DNA from: Planctomycetales bacterium 71-10
GTDB taxonomy: Bacteria > Planctomycetota > Planctomycetia > Isosphaerales > Isosphaeraceae
Direction: 5' to 3'
Assembly (NCBI GenBank): GCA_001898385.1
Contig: MKTT01000090.1
Span: 1,703-65,702, forward strand
DNA length: 64,000 bases
The position numbers and the translations under genes were made by a program. The notes below the pieces were generated by a model that was not told the DNA's origin, did not search any database, and saw only the letters and a program-made list of their open reading frames with translations. Of this stretch, positions 1 to 8,598 are shown in pieces. How positions within the stretch are numbered: position 1 is the first letter of the stretch; every line of letters starts with the position of its first letter.

Positions 1-96
1 GCGAACGGCCTCTGGGTCCGCATGGCGCGGATCGTCGTCGACGCCCCGGTGCGGTTCCAGATCGGCGAGCAGCGCTTCCAGATCAAGGTGACGTGA
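1..96 (+). CDS. FHA domain protein, C-terminal end only (partial)
   Basis: An open frame enters from the left edge and stops at 94-96, giving 31 residues that begin ANGLWVR and end FQIKVT. The pattern of an NG followed by a short beta hairpin and 'RFQIGEQRFQI' resembles the last strands of a forkhead-associated (phosphothreonine-binding) domain. The kinase gene starts only 9 bases downstream, so the two are probably co-transcribed, which fits a kinase/phosphopeptide-reader pair. Only the tail is visible, so the domain call is tentative. Confidence 0.6.
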   Translation, partial: ANGLWVRMARIVVDAPVRFQIGEQRFQIKVT

Positions 97-105
97 GGCG
101 ACGCC

Positions 106-1665
106 ATGTCCACCGGCCCGTCCCGACATCCGAACGATCAGACCCTGGCCGAGTACCGGCTGGGGACGCTCGACGCCATGTTCCGCGAGTCGGTCGAGGC
201 CCACCTCGCCGGGTGCGAGGAATGTCGGCGCCGGGCCGCGTCGCCCCTCCCGGGCTCCGGCTCGGGGACGTCGGGGGGCTTCGCGTCCTCGGTGGTCGAC
301 CGCGTCGCCGCGCCCACGCCGACGCCCGACTCCATGCCGCCCGAGCTGGCCGAGCACCCGGACTATCGGGTGATCCGCGAGCTGGGCCGCGGCGGGATGG
401 GCGTGGTCTACCTGGCCGAGAACCGGCTTATGGGGCGCAAGGAGGTGCTCAAGGTCGTCGGTGCCCACCTGGTCCGGAAGAAGAACGTCCTGGAGCGATT
501 CCTCCGCGAGATCCGCGCCGCCGCCCAGCTCCGGCACCCGAACATCGTGGCGGCCCACGCGGCGTCGCGCCTGGGCGAGGGCCTCGTCTTCTCGATGGAG
601 TACGTCGAGGGCTACGACCTGGCCAGGCTGGTGGAGAGCAAGGGGCCGCTGGACGTCGCGCTCGCCTGCAACTTCATCCACCAGGCCGCGATGGGGCTCC
701 AGCACGCCCACGGCCGCGGGATGGTCCACCGCGACGTCAAGCCCAGCAACCTGATGGTGACCCGCGAGGGGAAGCGGCCGGTCCTCAAGATCCTGGACTT
801 CGGCCTGGCCAAGGTGACGAGCGAGGCCGAGGTCGACGGCGGCCTGACCCGCGAGGGCCAGATGCTCGGCACGCCCCACTACGTCGCCCCCGAGCAGACG
901 ACCGACGCCCAGAAGGCCGACATCCGGGCCGACGTCTACAGCCTGGGCTGCACGCTCTACTGCCTCCTCGCCGGCCGCCCCCCGTTCGACGCCGGCAGCC
1001 TCTACGAGCTGCTCCAGGCGCACCACTCGAAGGACCCGAGGCCGCTCTCCGAGATCCGGCCAGACGTCCCCCCGGCGCTCGCCGCCGTGGTCGCGAAGAT
1101 GATGGCCAAGGCCCCGGACGCCCGCCACCAGACGCCCGGCGAGGTCGCCGCGGACCTCGCGCCGTTCTTCAAGCCGACGGCCAGGTCTTCGGCGGGCGTC
1201 GACGCCGCGACGACGACCCCGGCGGACCCCGGGCCGCCCGATTCGACGAATCCCGGACCGGCCTCTGACGATCCGAGCCCCGGATCCGAACGGCGACGAT
1301 GGCGGGTCGCGGCGGCCGTCGCGGCGTCGCTCCTCGCCGTCCTCGCGCCCGCGGCCTGGCTCGCCACCCGACCCTCGCCGGCGCCGGCGGAGCCCTCCAC
1401 GCCCCCGCCGCAGGCTTCCGCTTCGCTCCCGGCCCCGCAGGACCCGACCGCCGACGCCGCGAAGCCCTCGGCCGAGGAGGATGACGAAGGCGAGCCCGGG
1501 GCGGAGCCGGATCGAGCCCGGGGAGGGCCCTTCGCAAAAAAAGGGCCTGGGGCGCGGCCCGGAAACGAGCCGTCCGCCCCGGAGTCGCCAAGGCCGCCCG
1601 CCCCGGCGGTCGATCCTGAGACGATCGTCGAGGCCGACGGCCTCGGGATGACGACCGACGTATGA
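106..1665 (+). CDS. Ser/Thr protein kinase with N-terminal zinc-finger (anti-sigma-like) segment and one TM helix
   Basis: 519 aa Hanks-type kinase. Residues 1-45 carry H33-x3-C37-x2-C40, the zinc-binding signature seen in ZAS-type anti-sigma factors. The kinase domain is about residues 88-355: glycine loop GRGGMGVVY (94-102), Lys116, alpha-C Glu135, HRD with Asp210, Asn215, DFG at 231-233, and APEQ at 261-264. All catalytic residues are present. A single transmembrane helix lies near 401-420, followed by a Pro/Ala/Glu-rich tail of about 100 residues on the far side of the membrane. The gene follows the FHA fragment by 9 bases and precedes a small exported protein and an M48 protease in the same direction. 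A run of seven A bases (1536-1542) lies in the tail-coding part. The substrate is unknown; a role in transcriptional signalling is inferred from the ZAS-like finger. Confidence 0.9.
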   Translation: MSTGPSRHPNDQTLAEYRLGTLDAMFRESVEAHLAGCEECRRRAASPLPGSGSGTSGGFASSVVDRVAAPTPTPDSMPPELAEHPDYRVIRELGRGGMGVVYLAENRLMGRKEVLKVVGAHLVRKKNVLERFLREIRAAAQLRHPNIVAAHAASRLGEGLVFSMEYVEGYDLARLVESKGPLDVALACNFIHQAAMGLQHAHGRGMVHRDVKPSNLMVTREGKRPVLKILDFGLAKVTSEAEVDGGLTREGQMLGTPHYVAPEQTTDAQKADIRADVYSLGCTLYCLLAGRPPFDAGSLYELLQAHHSKDPRPLSEIRPDVPPALAAVVAKMMAKAPDARHQTPGEVAADLAPFFKPTARSSAGVDAATTTPADPGPPDSTNPGPASDDPSPGSERRRWRVAAAVAASLLAVLAPAAWLATRPSPAPAEPSTPPPQASASLPAPQDPTADAAKPSAEEDDEGEPGAEPDRARGGPFAKKGPGARPGNEPSAPESPRPPAPAVDPETIVEADGLGMTTDV

Positions 1666-1697
1666 GTCCTCTCGACCTCGAACGAAGGCGGCGATCG

Positions 1698-2684
1698 ATG
1701 CGGACGACGATCTTCCTGGCGGCATGCCTGGGGCTCGGTTGGTGCGGCGACGCCCGCGCCCAGTGGCTGTTCATGACCGGCGGCTCGACGGTCGAGGGGG
1801 ACTACCTCCGCGGCCTGGGCGTCGCCGCCTGGGGCGTCGGGCTCGGCGAGAAATACTCCGCGGAGGCCCGCTCCATCGACACCGACACCTGGATTCGGTT
1901 CAACGAGTACGTCTCCGCCGTCCTGGAGCGCGAGAACGAGCGCAACGCCGCCCACCGCCGCGCCCAGCAGGAGCGACGGCTCGTCCACCACGCCGCCATC
2001 CAGAAGCGCCTCCGCGAGAATCCCGAGGGCCGCGACGTGGACGACGGCGACGCCCTCAACGCCCTGCTGAAGGACATGAACAGCGGCCTCATCCAGGAGT
2101 CGAGCCACAAATACCCGGAGATCGCGCTGTCCGTCGACGAGGTCCGCCGCATCCCGTTCAAGCTGGCCTCGGTCGGCACCCAGAGCTTCTCCATGCGGCG
2201 GCTCGTCCTCAAGCAGCGCGGCAAGTGGCCGCTGGCCTTCCAGGACCATCGCTTCGACGTCGCGCTCCGCTCCTACCACGACGCGCTGGAAACGGTCCTG
2301 GAACAAGGGGTCGCGGGCGCGGCGCAGATCGCGGCCATCGACAAGCTCGCGGGCAAGGTCGACCACTTGGAGGAGGTGCTGGGGCAGGCGTTCGCCGGCC
2401 GCCCGCAGGACCGCCGCAACCTGGAGGGGAGCCGTCGCATCCGCGAGCTGAAGGGGACGGTCGAGATGCTCAAGACGCACAAGGTCCAGGTCGCCCTGAA
2501 GGACCTGGACCAGTACGCCGGCACGACCGTCAACGACCTCCGCGCCTACATGCGCGACCACGAGATCCAGTTCGCCGCGGCGACCAACGAGGACGAGCGG
2601 GCCCTCATCCGCGGGTTGTACGATAAGCTGAAGCTGCACTACGAGATGGTCAAGGACGGCTCGGCCCGCGACGGGCAGCACTGA
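1698..2684 (+). CDS. Exported protein of unknown function
   Basis: 328 aa from the ATG at 1698. This start is preferred over an in-frame ATG at 1662 because it opens directly with a signal peptide (MRTTIFLAACLGLGWCGDARA, cleavage near 'ARA-QW') and leaves the kinase gene intact. The mature part is charged and largely helical, with segments such as ENERNAAHRRAQQERR and repeated Lys/Glu/Asp patterns, so a periplasmic helical or coiled-coil protein is likely. I recognise no family. It lies 32 bases after the kinase gene and 24 bases before the M48 protease, so it probably belongs to the same operon. Confidence 0.75.
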   Translation: MRTTIFLAACLGLGWCGDARAQWLFMTGGSTVEGDYLRGLGVAAWGVGLGEKYSAEARSIDTDTWIRFNEYVSAVLERENERNAAHRRAQQERRLVHHAAIQKRLRENPEGRDVDDGDALNALLKDMNSGLIQESSHKYPEIALSVDEVRRIPFKLASVGTQSFSMRRLVLKQRGKWPLAFQDHRFDVALRSYHDALETVLEQGVAGAAQIAAIDKLAGKVDHLEEVLGQAFAGRPQDRRNLEGSRRIRELKGTVEMLKTHKVQVALKDLDQYAGTTVNDLRAYMRDHEIQFAAATNEDERALIRGLYDKLKLHYEMVKDGSARDGQH

Positions 2685-2708
2685 CGAGCCGCCTCGGGGA
2701 GTCCGCTT

Positions 2709-3797
2709 GTGCCCAGGAATCTCGGGGTCGCCGCCGCGGCCGTCGTCTACGTCGTCGCCTCCTGCACGATCGTCTCGGCCCTCGGTCGCGCCCATCGCGG
2801 GTCCCTGAAGGCCCGCGCCGAGCCCGAGGCGCACGCCGCGGTCGCCGTCGATCCCCCCAAGCCCGCGCCGGGTCGCGAATCGGAACCCGCTCCGCCCGTC
2901 CCGGTCGCGGTCGCCCCGGCTCCCTCGCCGCCGCGATCGGAGCCGCCTCCAATGCCCGCGCCGCCCCCGCCGGCCGTCGAGGCCAGGGTCGAGCCGATTC
3001 CGCCGCTCGCCCCTTCGCCGGCCCCGGCGAGGCCCGCGGCGGGCCCTGCCGAACTGTCGGTCCTGGAGCAGCTCGACCCGTTCTTCAAGACCCCCGCGGC
3101 GAAGGAGAAGTGGAACCTGGACGAGATCGACCTCGCGGCCGAAAGGCGCCTGGGCGATCGCCTCAACGCCATGGTCATGCTCCCGAAGCTCAACCGCCTC
3201 TACTGGAATGAGGCGATGCAGACGAGGCTCGAAGAGGCCGCTTCGCCGGTCCTGGAGGGGCGGGCCCGCAAGGACCTGAAGTATGAATTCCACGTCCTCG
3301 ACGACGACCTGTTCAACGCCTTCTCCCACCCCGGCGGCCACGTCTACGTCACACGCGGCCTGATGAACGGGATCAGCGAGGACCAGGACTACGCCCTCCA
3401 GTTCATCCTGGCCCACGAGATCGCCCACGTCGACCAGGGCCACGCCATCCGGGCACTCCGCGACCCCGCCCTCAAGGCCCTCCCCTATGGGACTTTGGAG
3501 CTGTTCTGCCTCTTCATCTTCCCGGCGGGCTACGGTGAGAAGTTCGAGTTCGACGCCGACGACTGGGCCTACCGGCAGTCGCAGCGGCTCGCGATGTCGC
3601 GGCACGAGACCCAGGGTTTCCTGTCCATCCTCACCCGCTACGCCGCCGCCAACGGCTTCCCCCTGGGCGCGAAGTCGATCGACAAGGACGCGCCGATCCC
3701 CCTGTTCGACCTCCACATCCGGACCCACCCCCCGGCGCGCGAACGCCTGAAGCGGATCAAGGAGAAGCTGGATCAGGCCGTCAAGGAGGACGGCTGA
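2709..3797 (+). CDS. M48 family zinc metalloprotease, membrane-anchored
   Basis: 362 aa with a GTG start. Residues 5-25 form an N-terminal membrane anchor. Residues 35-115 are a Pro/Ala-rich linker, probably spanning the periplasm. The peptidase domain follows, with the zinc motif HEIAH at 236-240 and the likely third ligand Glu280 in EFDADDWA. The segments 'AFSHPGGHVYVTRGLM' and the late 'IRTHPPARERLKRI' are typical of M48 proteases of the BepA/LoiP type, which handle misfolded envelope proteins. The last 25 bases overlap the 3' end of the convergent FHA gene. The substrate is unknown. Confidence 0.88.
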   Translation: MPRNLGVAAAAVVYVVASCTIVSALGRAHRGSLKARAEPEAHAAVAVDPPKPAPGRESEPAPPVPVAVAPAPSPPRSEPPPMPAPPPPAVEARVEPIPPLAPSPAPARPAAGPAELSVLEQLDPFFKTPAAKEKWNLDEIDLAAERRLGDRLNAMVMLPKLNRLYWNEAMQTRLEEAASPVLEGRARKDLKYEFHVLDDDLFNAFSHPGGHVYVTRGLMNGISEDQDYALQFILAHEIAHVDQGHAIRALRDPALKALPYGTLELFCLFIFPAGYGEKFEFDADDWAYRQSQRLAMSRHETQGFLSILTRYAAANGFPLGAKSIDKDAPIPLFDLHIRTHPPARERLKRIKEKLDQAVKEDG

Positions 3798-5056
3798 GCC
3801 GGTGCCCCGTCCGGCCGCCGCGTCGCCGCGAGCACCGCGAGGCCGAAGGCCCCGAGCGCCAGCGCGGCGCAGTCGGCCGGCAGGCCCATGCGGTCGGTCG
3901 CCGCGGGGAAGTAGCGCTCGGCCGGTCCGCCGCCCTCGCCCGACGGGCCCGCGAGCATCAGGCCCTCGAACGCCCACCGCACCGGGGAGATCCCCAACGC
4001 GGGCCGGACGGCGGCCGGCAGGTCCGAGGCCGCCGGCGCGAAGCCGCCGAGCAGCCCGGCCGCCACGACCAGGCCCGCGACGGTCGCCGACCGCGCCCGC
4101 CGCGATCCCGGCACCAGCCGGGACGCCGCGAACGAAACCGCCGCACCGGCCATCACCGCCAGGAACACCACCGCGACCGCGGCGACGCCCCGGCCCTGGA
4201 CGCCACCGAGCCCGCGGACCGGGAGCCACAGGAACGCGGCCTGCACCAGGCCCAGGGTCGCGACGGCCCCGGCCGTGCGCCAGCCCGCCGGGTCGCGGCC
4301 GATCCCGGTCGGCGGCCGGAGGATCGCCGCGGCCAGGGCGTCGACCGCGCCGACGGCCATGGCCGCGATGGCCAGCGCGAACAGCCGGGCGGGCCCGGCC
4401 GGGGCCGCCAGCGGGGCCATCGCGGCGGCCAACGTCCCCGCGATCAGCACCGCCACGGCCGGCGCGATCGGGCTCGCCGTCGGCCCCCCCCGCCACTCGA
4501 AGGAATCGACGACGGCGGGCCGCCATGAGGCGTCGCTCAGGCGGAACGGGGCCGAGCCCAGCGACAGGATCGAGCCCGGCCCCAGCGCCGTCGGCTCGGC
4601 GATCCGACGCCCGTCGACGTAGGTCCCGTTCGACGAGCCGAGGTCTTCCACGAAGATGCCTTCGCCCGAGCGCAAGAGCCGAGCGTGGCGCGACGACACC
4701 GTCGGCAGGTCGATCACCAGGTCGTTCCCGGCGACGCGGCCGATGACCATGGCGTCGCCGGTGAAGTCCAGGAGGCGCGGATCCTCCGCGGCCGGCCCGT
4801 CGGCGAGCCGCTCCAGGAGCGGGCCCACGTCGAGCCGATGGCTCCCCAGGTGGACCGCGTCCGCGGCGGTGACGACGACCCGCGCGGGGCCTTCGAGCCG
4901 CGTCCCGTTGACGTACGTCCCGTTGCGCGAGCCCAGGTCTTCCAGGAAGGCGGCGTCCCCCTCGCGCGACAGCCGGCAGTGCCGGCCCGACACGGAGGGG
5001 ACGGTCAGGACCACGTCGCAGTCCGCGCTCGATCCGACGGTCAGCGTGCTCGGCAT
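3773..5056 (-). CDS. Tandem FHA domain membrane protein
   Basis: 427 aa. Two FHA domains follow each other at about residues 1-77 and 95-175. Each carries the core motifs: GRH at 24-26 and GSRNGTYVNG at 42-51 in the first; GR, SSRHARL and GSSNGTYVDG (140-149) in the second. The rest (about 195-415) is hydrophobic, with several predicted membrane helices rich in Ala/Gly/Leu. The protein therefore probably reads phosphothreonine marks in the cytoplasm from a membrane-anchored position. It faces the kinase/M48 operon convergently and overlaps the M48 gene by 25 bases, so partnership with the nearby kinase is plausible but not shown. A TATGAT -10-like hexamer lies at 5120-5125 on the minus strand. 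Confidence 0.88.
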   Translation of the reverse strand: MPSTLTVGSSADCDVVLTVPSVSGRHCRLSREGDAAFLEDLGSRNGTYVNGTRLEGPARVVVTAADAVHLGSHRLDVGPLLERLADGPAAEDPRLLDFTGDAMVIGRVAGNDLVIDLPTVSSRHARLLRSGEGIFVEDLGSSNGTYVDGRRIAEPTALGPGSILSLGSAPFRLSDASWRPAVVDSFEWRGGPTASPIAPAVAVLIAGTLAAAMAPLAAPAGPARLFALAIAAMAVGAVDALAAAILRPPTGIGRDPAGWRTAGAVATLGLVQAAFLWLPVRGLGGVQGRGVAAVAVVFLAVMAGAAVSFAASRLVPGSRRARSATVAGLVVAAGLLGGFAPAASDLPAAVRPALGISPVRWAFEGLMLAGPSGEGGGPAERYFPAATDRMGLPADCAALALGAFGLAVLAATRRPDGAPAQPSSLTA

Positions 5057-5171
5057 GGGCGGCTCGTCCTCGCGTGCGATCGGCCGGCGACATCGCGCCG
5101 CGGCCGGCCCGGAGCGTCGATCATAGCCGACCGTCCGGGCCGGCGGGATGGCCTCGCCGGGATTGGCCGGC

Positions 5172-6668
5172 TCAGGGCGTCGGTCCTTCGGGCTTGGCCG
5201 CCTTCCAGCCGGCCAGCGCCCGCGCCGTCAGGGCCTTGAGCGCCTCGGCGTGGGCGGGGTCGTCGGCCACGTTGCGGTCCTCGCCCGGGTCGGACTGGTG
5301 GTCGTACAGCTCGACGGCCTCGACCTGCGACGGCTCGTCCCGCTTCACCCAGCGAGTGAGGCGATAGCGGTCGGTCCGCATCGTGTAGCCCATCAGGCCC
5401 TGCGGCCCGCGCGGGTACTGGCTGAAGGCCGCCGGCTTCCACGCGAGGTCGGGCGAGCGGAGCAGGGGGGCGAAGCTCGTCCCCTCCAGCTCCTTCGGTG
5501 GCGTCAGGCCGGCGAGGTCCGCGAGCGTCGGATAGACGTCGACGAACTCCACGAGCCCCTTCGGATGCACGCCGGCCGGCGCGCCGGGGGCGGACACGAT
5601 CAGCGGGACGCGCGTGTCCAGCTCGACGTTGGAGTGCTTGCACCACGTCCCATACTCGCCCAGCTTCCAGCCGTGATCGCCCCAGAAGACGACGATGGTG
5701 CTCTCGCGCAGGCCGAGCCGGTCCAGCTCGTCCAGCACCTTGCCGACCTGGGCGTCCATGTAGCTGATCGCCGCGTAATAGCCGTGCTTCAGCGCCCGCG
5801 CCGCGTCGTCGGGGATCGGCCCTTTCTTGGGCATGCCGACGTAGCCGCGAAGCTCGCCGCTGTCGAGCAGCGAATACTCGGGGGCCCCGTCGGGCCGCTT
5901 CGGGTTCGAGGCGAGTTCGATCGTCGCCGGGTCGTACAGGTCCCAGTATTTCTTGGGGGCGACGAACGGCAGGTGCGGGCGGGCGAAGCCGACGCCCAGG
6001 AAGAACGGCCCGCCGCGATCCTTGACGTCGCGGAGGGCGGCGACCGCCTTGGCCGCGACCTTGCCGTCGAGGAACGTCTCGTCGGGGACGTCGGCCGCCT
6101 CATAGGCCGGGCCCTTCGCAGCGCGGTTCAGGGCCTTGCCCTGCTTGCCGGCGGCCTTCGCCTTCGCGGCCCCCTGCTGGCGGAGCTGGCGGTTCTCGGC
6201 GAGGCCGTACTGCTGCGCCTGCGCGGTCTCCCAGGGGACCGACCACGAGCGCGGGTCGTCGAAGCCGGGGTGATACAGCTTGCCGATCCCGCGGGTGAAG
6301 TAGCCGTTCTGCTTGAAGAACTGCGGCAGCGTGACGGCGTCGGGCAGGGCGTCGCGGAAGTGCGTCACCAGGTCGTACACCTTCGTCGAGTCGGGCCGCA
6401 TCCCCGTCAGGATGCTCGACCGCGACGGCGAGCAGACCGCCTGCTGGCAGTACGCCCGCTCGAAGGTGGCCCCCCGCGCCGCGAGCCTGTCGATGTTCGG
6501 CGTCTTCACGTAGCCCTTGCCGTACGCGCCGAACTCCGGCCGCAGGTCGTCCACGGCCAGGAACAGGACGTTGGGGCGGGACTTCGGCGGCTCCTCGCCG
6601 CGCGCCGTCGGGAGCCAGCAGAGGGCGGCGGTCGTCAGGGCCGCGATCGCTCGGACCGATCGATTCAT
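5172..6668 (-). CDS. Secreted sulfatase, iduronate-2-sulfatase-like
   Basis: 498 aa with a signal peptide (residues 1-24, ending 'TARG'). The sulfatase core begins NVLFLAVDDLRPEFG, giving metal-binding Asp40/Asp41. C79-S-P-S-R83 is the formylglycine signature, with Cys79 the residue to be converted. 'FWGDHGWKLGEYG' and 'KHSNVELDTRVPL' match the iduronate-2-sulfatase-like branch, so a sulfated polysaccharide is the expected substrate. A weak GAGG ribosome site precedes the ATG. It lies 97 bases downstream of the glycosidase-like gene in the same direction; the two may act on the same glycan. No formylglycine-generating enzyme is visible in this window. Confidence 0.92.
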   Translation of the reverse strand: MNRSVRAIAALTTAALCWLPTARGEEPPKSRPNVLFLAVDDLRPEFGAYGKGYVKTPNIDRLAARGATFERAYCQQAVCSPSRSSILTGMRPDSTKVYDLVTHFRDALPDAVTLPQFFKQNGYFTRGIGKLYHPGFDDPRSWSVPWETAQAQQYGLAENRQLRQQGAAKAKAAGKQGKALNRAAKGPAYEAADVPDETFLDGKVAAKAVAALRDVKDRGGPFFLGVGFARPHLPFVAPKKYWDLYDPATIELASNPKRPDGAPEYSLLDSGELRGYVGMPKKGPIPDDAARALKHGYYAAISYMDAQVGKVLDELDRLGLRESTIVVFWGDHGWKLGEYGTWCKHSNVELDTRVPLIVSAPGAPAGVHPKGLVEFVDVYPTLADLAGLTPPKELEGTSFAPLLRSPDLAWKPAAFSQYPRGPQGLMGYTMRTDRYRLTRWVKRDEPSQVEAVELYDHQSDPGEDRNVADDPAHAEALKALTARALAGWKAAKPEGPTP

Positions 6669-6765
6669 CCGTCAATCCTCGTCGAGTGTCGGGGATGGGA
6701 GACCCTGATGAAACCCCGGCCGCGCCGGGACGGATCGTGGCGCGGCCGGAAATCCCGCCTCGGCC

Positions 6766-8511
6766 TCACTCGTCCCATGCGGCGCGGTAGTTGAACCGAT
6801 CGTTCGGCGCGGCGTCGCCGTGGAGCGTGAACGCCGACGCCTCGCCGCCGATGGGGACGTTGTCGACCCACTTGAAGTCGATCGCGACCCGCTTCCGGTC
6901 GGCCGCCCCCAGCACGCCCCGCGGCACGGCCAACTCCAACTCGTTCCCTTCGAAGGCGATCGCGGCGGCGACCTCGGTCGGTTCGCGCGTGCCGTCGGGC
7001 TTCAGCCGCTCGACGGTCGCCATCCCTTCGTCCGGCTTGCCGCCGTTGACGACGACGTCGTAGCCCAGCCAGCCCGTCTTCGGGTTGGCGTCGACGTCCA
7101 GCAGCAGGACCATCCAGTCCCCGGCGCGAGGGGCGAGAGGCTCCTTCGTCTTGACGTAGAAGGAGACGAACTCGGGCGAGTGCGCGACCTTGGCGACCGT
7201 CAGGTCGTTGCGGCCCGTCTCGTCGACGAAGGCGGGCTCGCCCTTCCAGCCGGCGTGGTCGCGGCGCGCGGGGTCGCCGATCGTGTCGCGGAACTCGGGC
7301 CCGGCGGCCTTCCAGTCGCCGAACGCGCCGTCGACGCGCACCCGCGCCGGCTTCACGTCGGGCGCGGTGCGGGCCCCCTTGTAGCGCCGGACCTCGGACG
7401 CGAGCTGGTAGAAGTAGGCGTCGCCGAAGCCCCCCTTCATGGGCTCCAGGTCGCGGCTGTACTCGGGGGAGTACTGGTCGACGAAGAACGTCCCGCCCGG
7501 CTTGAGGCGGACGCCCCCCATGCTCATCTCTCCCTTCTTGTCGATGAACCGCTGGGCGATCCATTCGTTCCAGCCGGTGACGAAGACGAACGGCGGGTCG
7601 ACCTCGCGGGCCCGCTTCCACTGCTCGGCGAAGTAGAGGCCCGCCTCGGTCCGGCGTTCGTCCGGCGGGGGCTGCTGGCCGTCGTGGAAGCTGCGGCCGA
7701 TGTTGCTGATGGGATGCTCGGCCGCGCACACGACGATCTGTTCGGGCTTGTCGGGCGACTCGTGCCAGCCGGGCGTCTGCGGGGTGTGGTCGAGCCAGGG
7801 CCACTTGTCGCGGCCGTCGCCGAACCACTTCTGGTCCTTGGTCCAGGCCCAGGAGTGGCGGATCGTGAAGAAGTTTTTGATCTCGTCGCCCAGGCCGTCG
7901 GGCGGCGTCAGGATCAGCGGCTTGCCGCCCCACAGGAACCAGTGGTCGCGGGCCTTGCCGGGCTTGTAGAAGGTTTTGTAGATGTGCTCGACCGTCTTCG
8001 CGCTCGCCGAGTTGGCCAGGAACGAAATCTTCGGCGTCTTCTGGCCGGACGCCTTCACGTCGTCCAGGACCTTGAGGATCGCGTCGCGGACGGGGTCGTA
8101 AGTCAGCGCGTTGGTGACGTCGAAGAACCAGACGTCCACGCCCGCGTCGGTGAGCATTTGGACGTGCTTGCGGATGACGTACGGGTCGTCGTCGCGGTAG
8201 TGGCCGAACAGGGGCTCGCCCCAGTGGTGGAACGAACCCGGCGGGCCGAACTTCGGGTCGTCCGGGTTCGCGGCCAGGATCTTCGAAAGGTCGTAGACCG
8301 GGTTCTGCCCCTCGCTCCACAGGAAGTAGAAGACGCCGACCGTCTTGTCGGCCTTCGGCGGCCCGACCTCGCCGCCCCCCGGCACGGCGCGGCCGAGGCC
8401 GTCGGTCGCGACCCAGGTGTCGGCCATGACGTCCCACGCCGGTTCCTCCGCGCGCAAGGTCGTCGAACACAGGGCCAGGGCGATCGCGGCGAGCAGGGCG
8501 GTTGGTCTCAT
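6766..8511 (-). CDS. Exported glycoside-hydrolase-like protein (GH99/GH71-like barrel plus C-terminal beta domain)
   Basis: 581 aa. Residues 1-21 are a signal peptide ending 'TLRA'. Residues about 55-370 contain the features of a GH99/GH71-like barrel: VGVFYFLWSEG, a HHWGEPLFG segment, 'MLTDAGVDVWFFDVTNA' and 'VFVTGWNEWIAQRF'. The C-terminal part (about 385-581) reads as a beta-sandwich of the CBM9/DOMON type, with 'VDGAFGDWKAAGPEFRD' and 'LTVAKVAHSPEFVSFYVKT'. This supports secretion and binding of a polysaccharide, with mannan-like or similar glycans as possible substrates. The exact family and the catalytic residues are not certain. It is upstream of and codirectional with the sulfatase. 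Confidence 0.7.
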   Translation of the reverse strand: MRPTALLAAIALALCSTTLRAEEPAWDVMADTWVATDGLGRAVPGGGEVGPPKADKTVGVFYFLWSEGQNPVYDLSKILAANPDDPKFGPPGSFHHWGEPLFGHYRDDDPYVIRKHVQMLTDAGVDVWFFDVTNALTYDPVRDAILKVLDDVKASGQKTPKISFLANSASAKTVEHIYKTFYKPGKARDHWFLWGGKPLILTPPDGLGDEIKNFFTIRHSWAWTKDQKWFGDGRDKWPWLDHTPQTPGWHESPDKPEQIVVCAAEHPISNIGRSFHDGQQPPPDERRTEAGLYFAEQWKRAREVDPPFVFVTGWNEWIAQRFIDKKGEMSMGGVRLKPGGTFFVDQYSPEYSRDLEPMKGGFGDAYFYQLASEVRRYKGARTAPDVKPARVRVDGAFGDWKAAGPEFRDTIGDPARRDHAGWKGEPAFVDETGRNDLTVAKVAHSPEFVSFYVKTKEPLAPRAGDWMVLLLDVDANPKTGWLGYDVVVNGGKPDEGMATVERLKPDGTREPTEVAAAIAFEGNELELAVPRGVLGAADRKRVAIDFKWVDNVPIGGEASAFTLHGDAAPNDRFNYRAAWDE

Positions 8512-8598
8512 GGCGGGCCTTCGCGAGCGGGGTGGAGGGAGGGAGCGTCCGGCCGCACTGTAGCCGCCGCGTCGCCCCGGCTCAAGCCTCGGCCCGGC

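Noticed and set aside
1002..5093. A 1363-residue open frame antisense to the kinase, exported protein and M48 genes.
   Set aside because: It is extremely Arg/Gly/Pro-rich with no recognisable motif and overlaps well-supported genes; long antisense frames are expected at this GC content.
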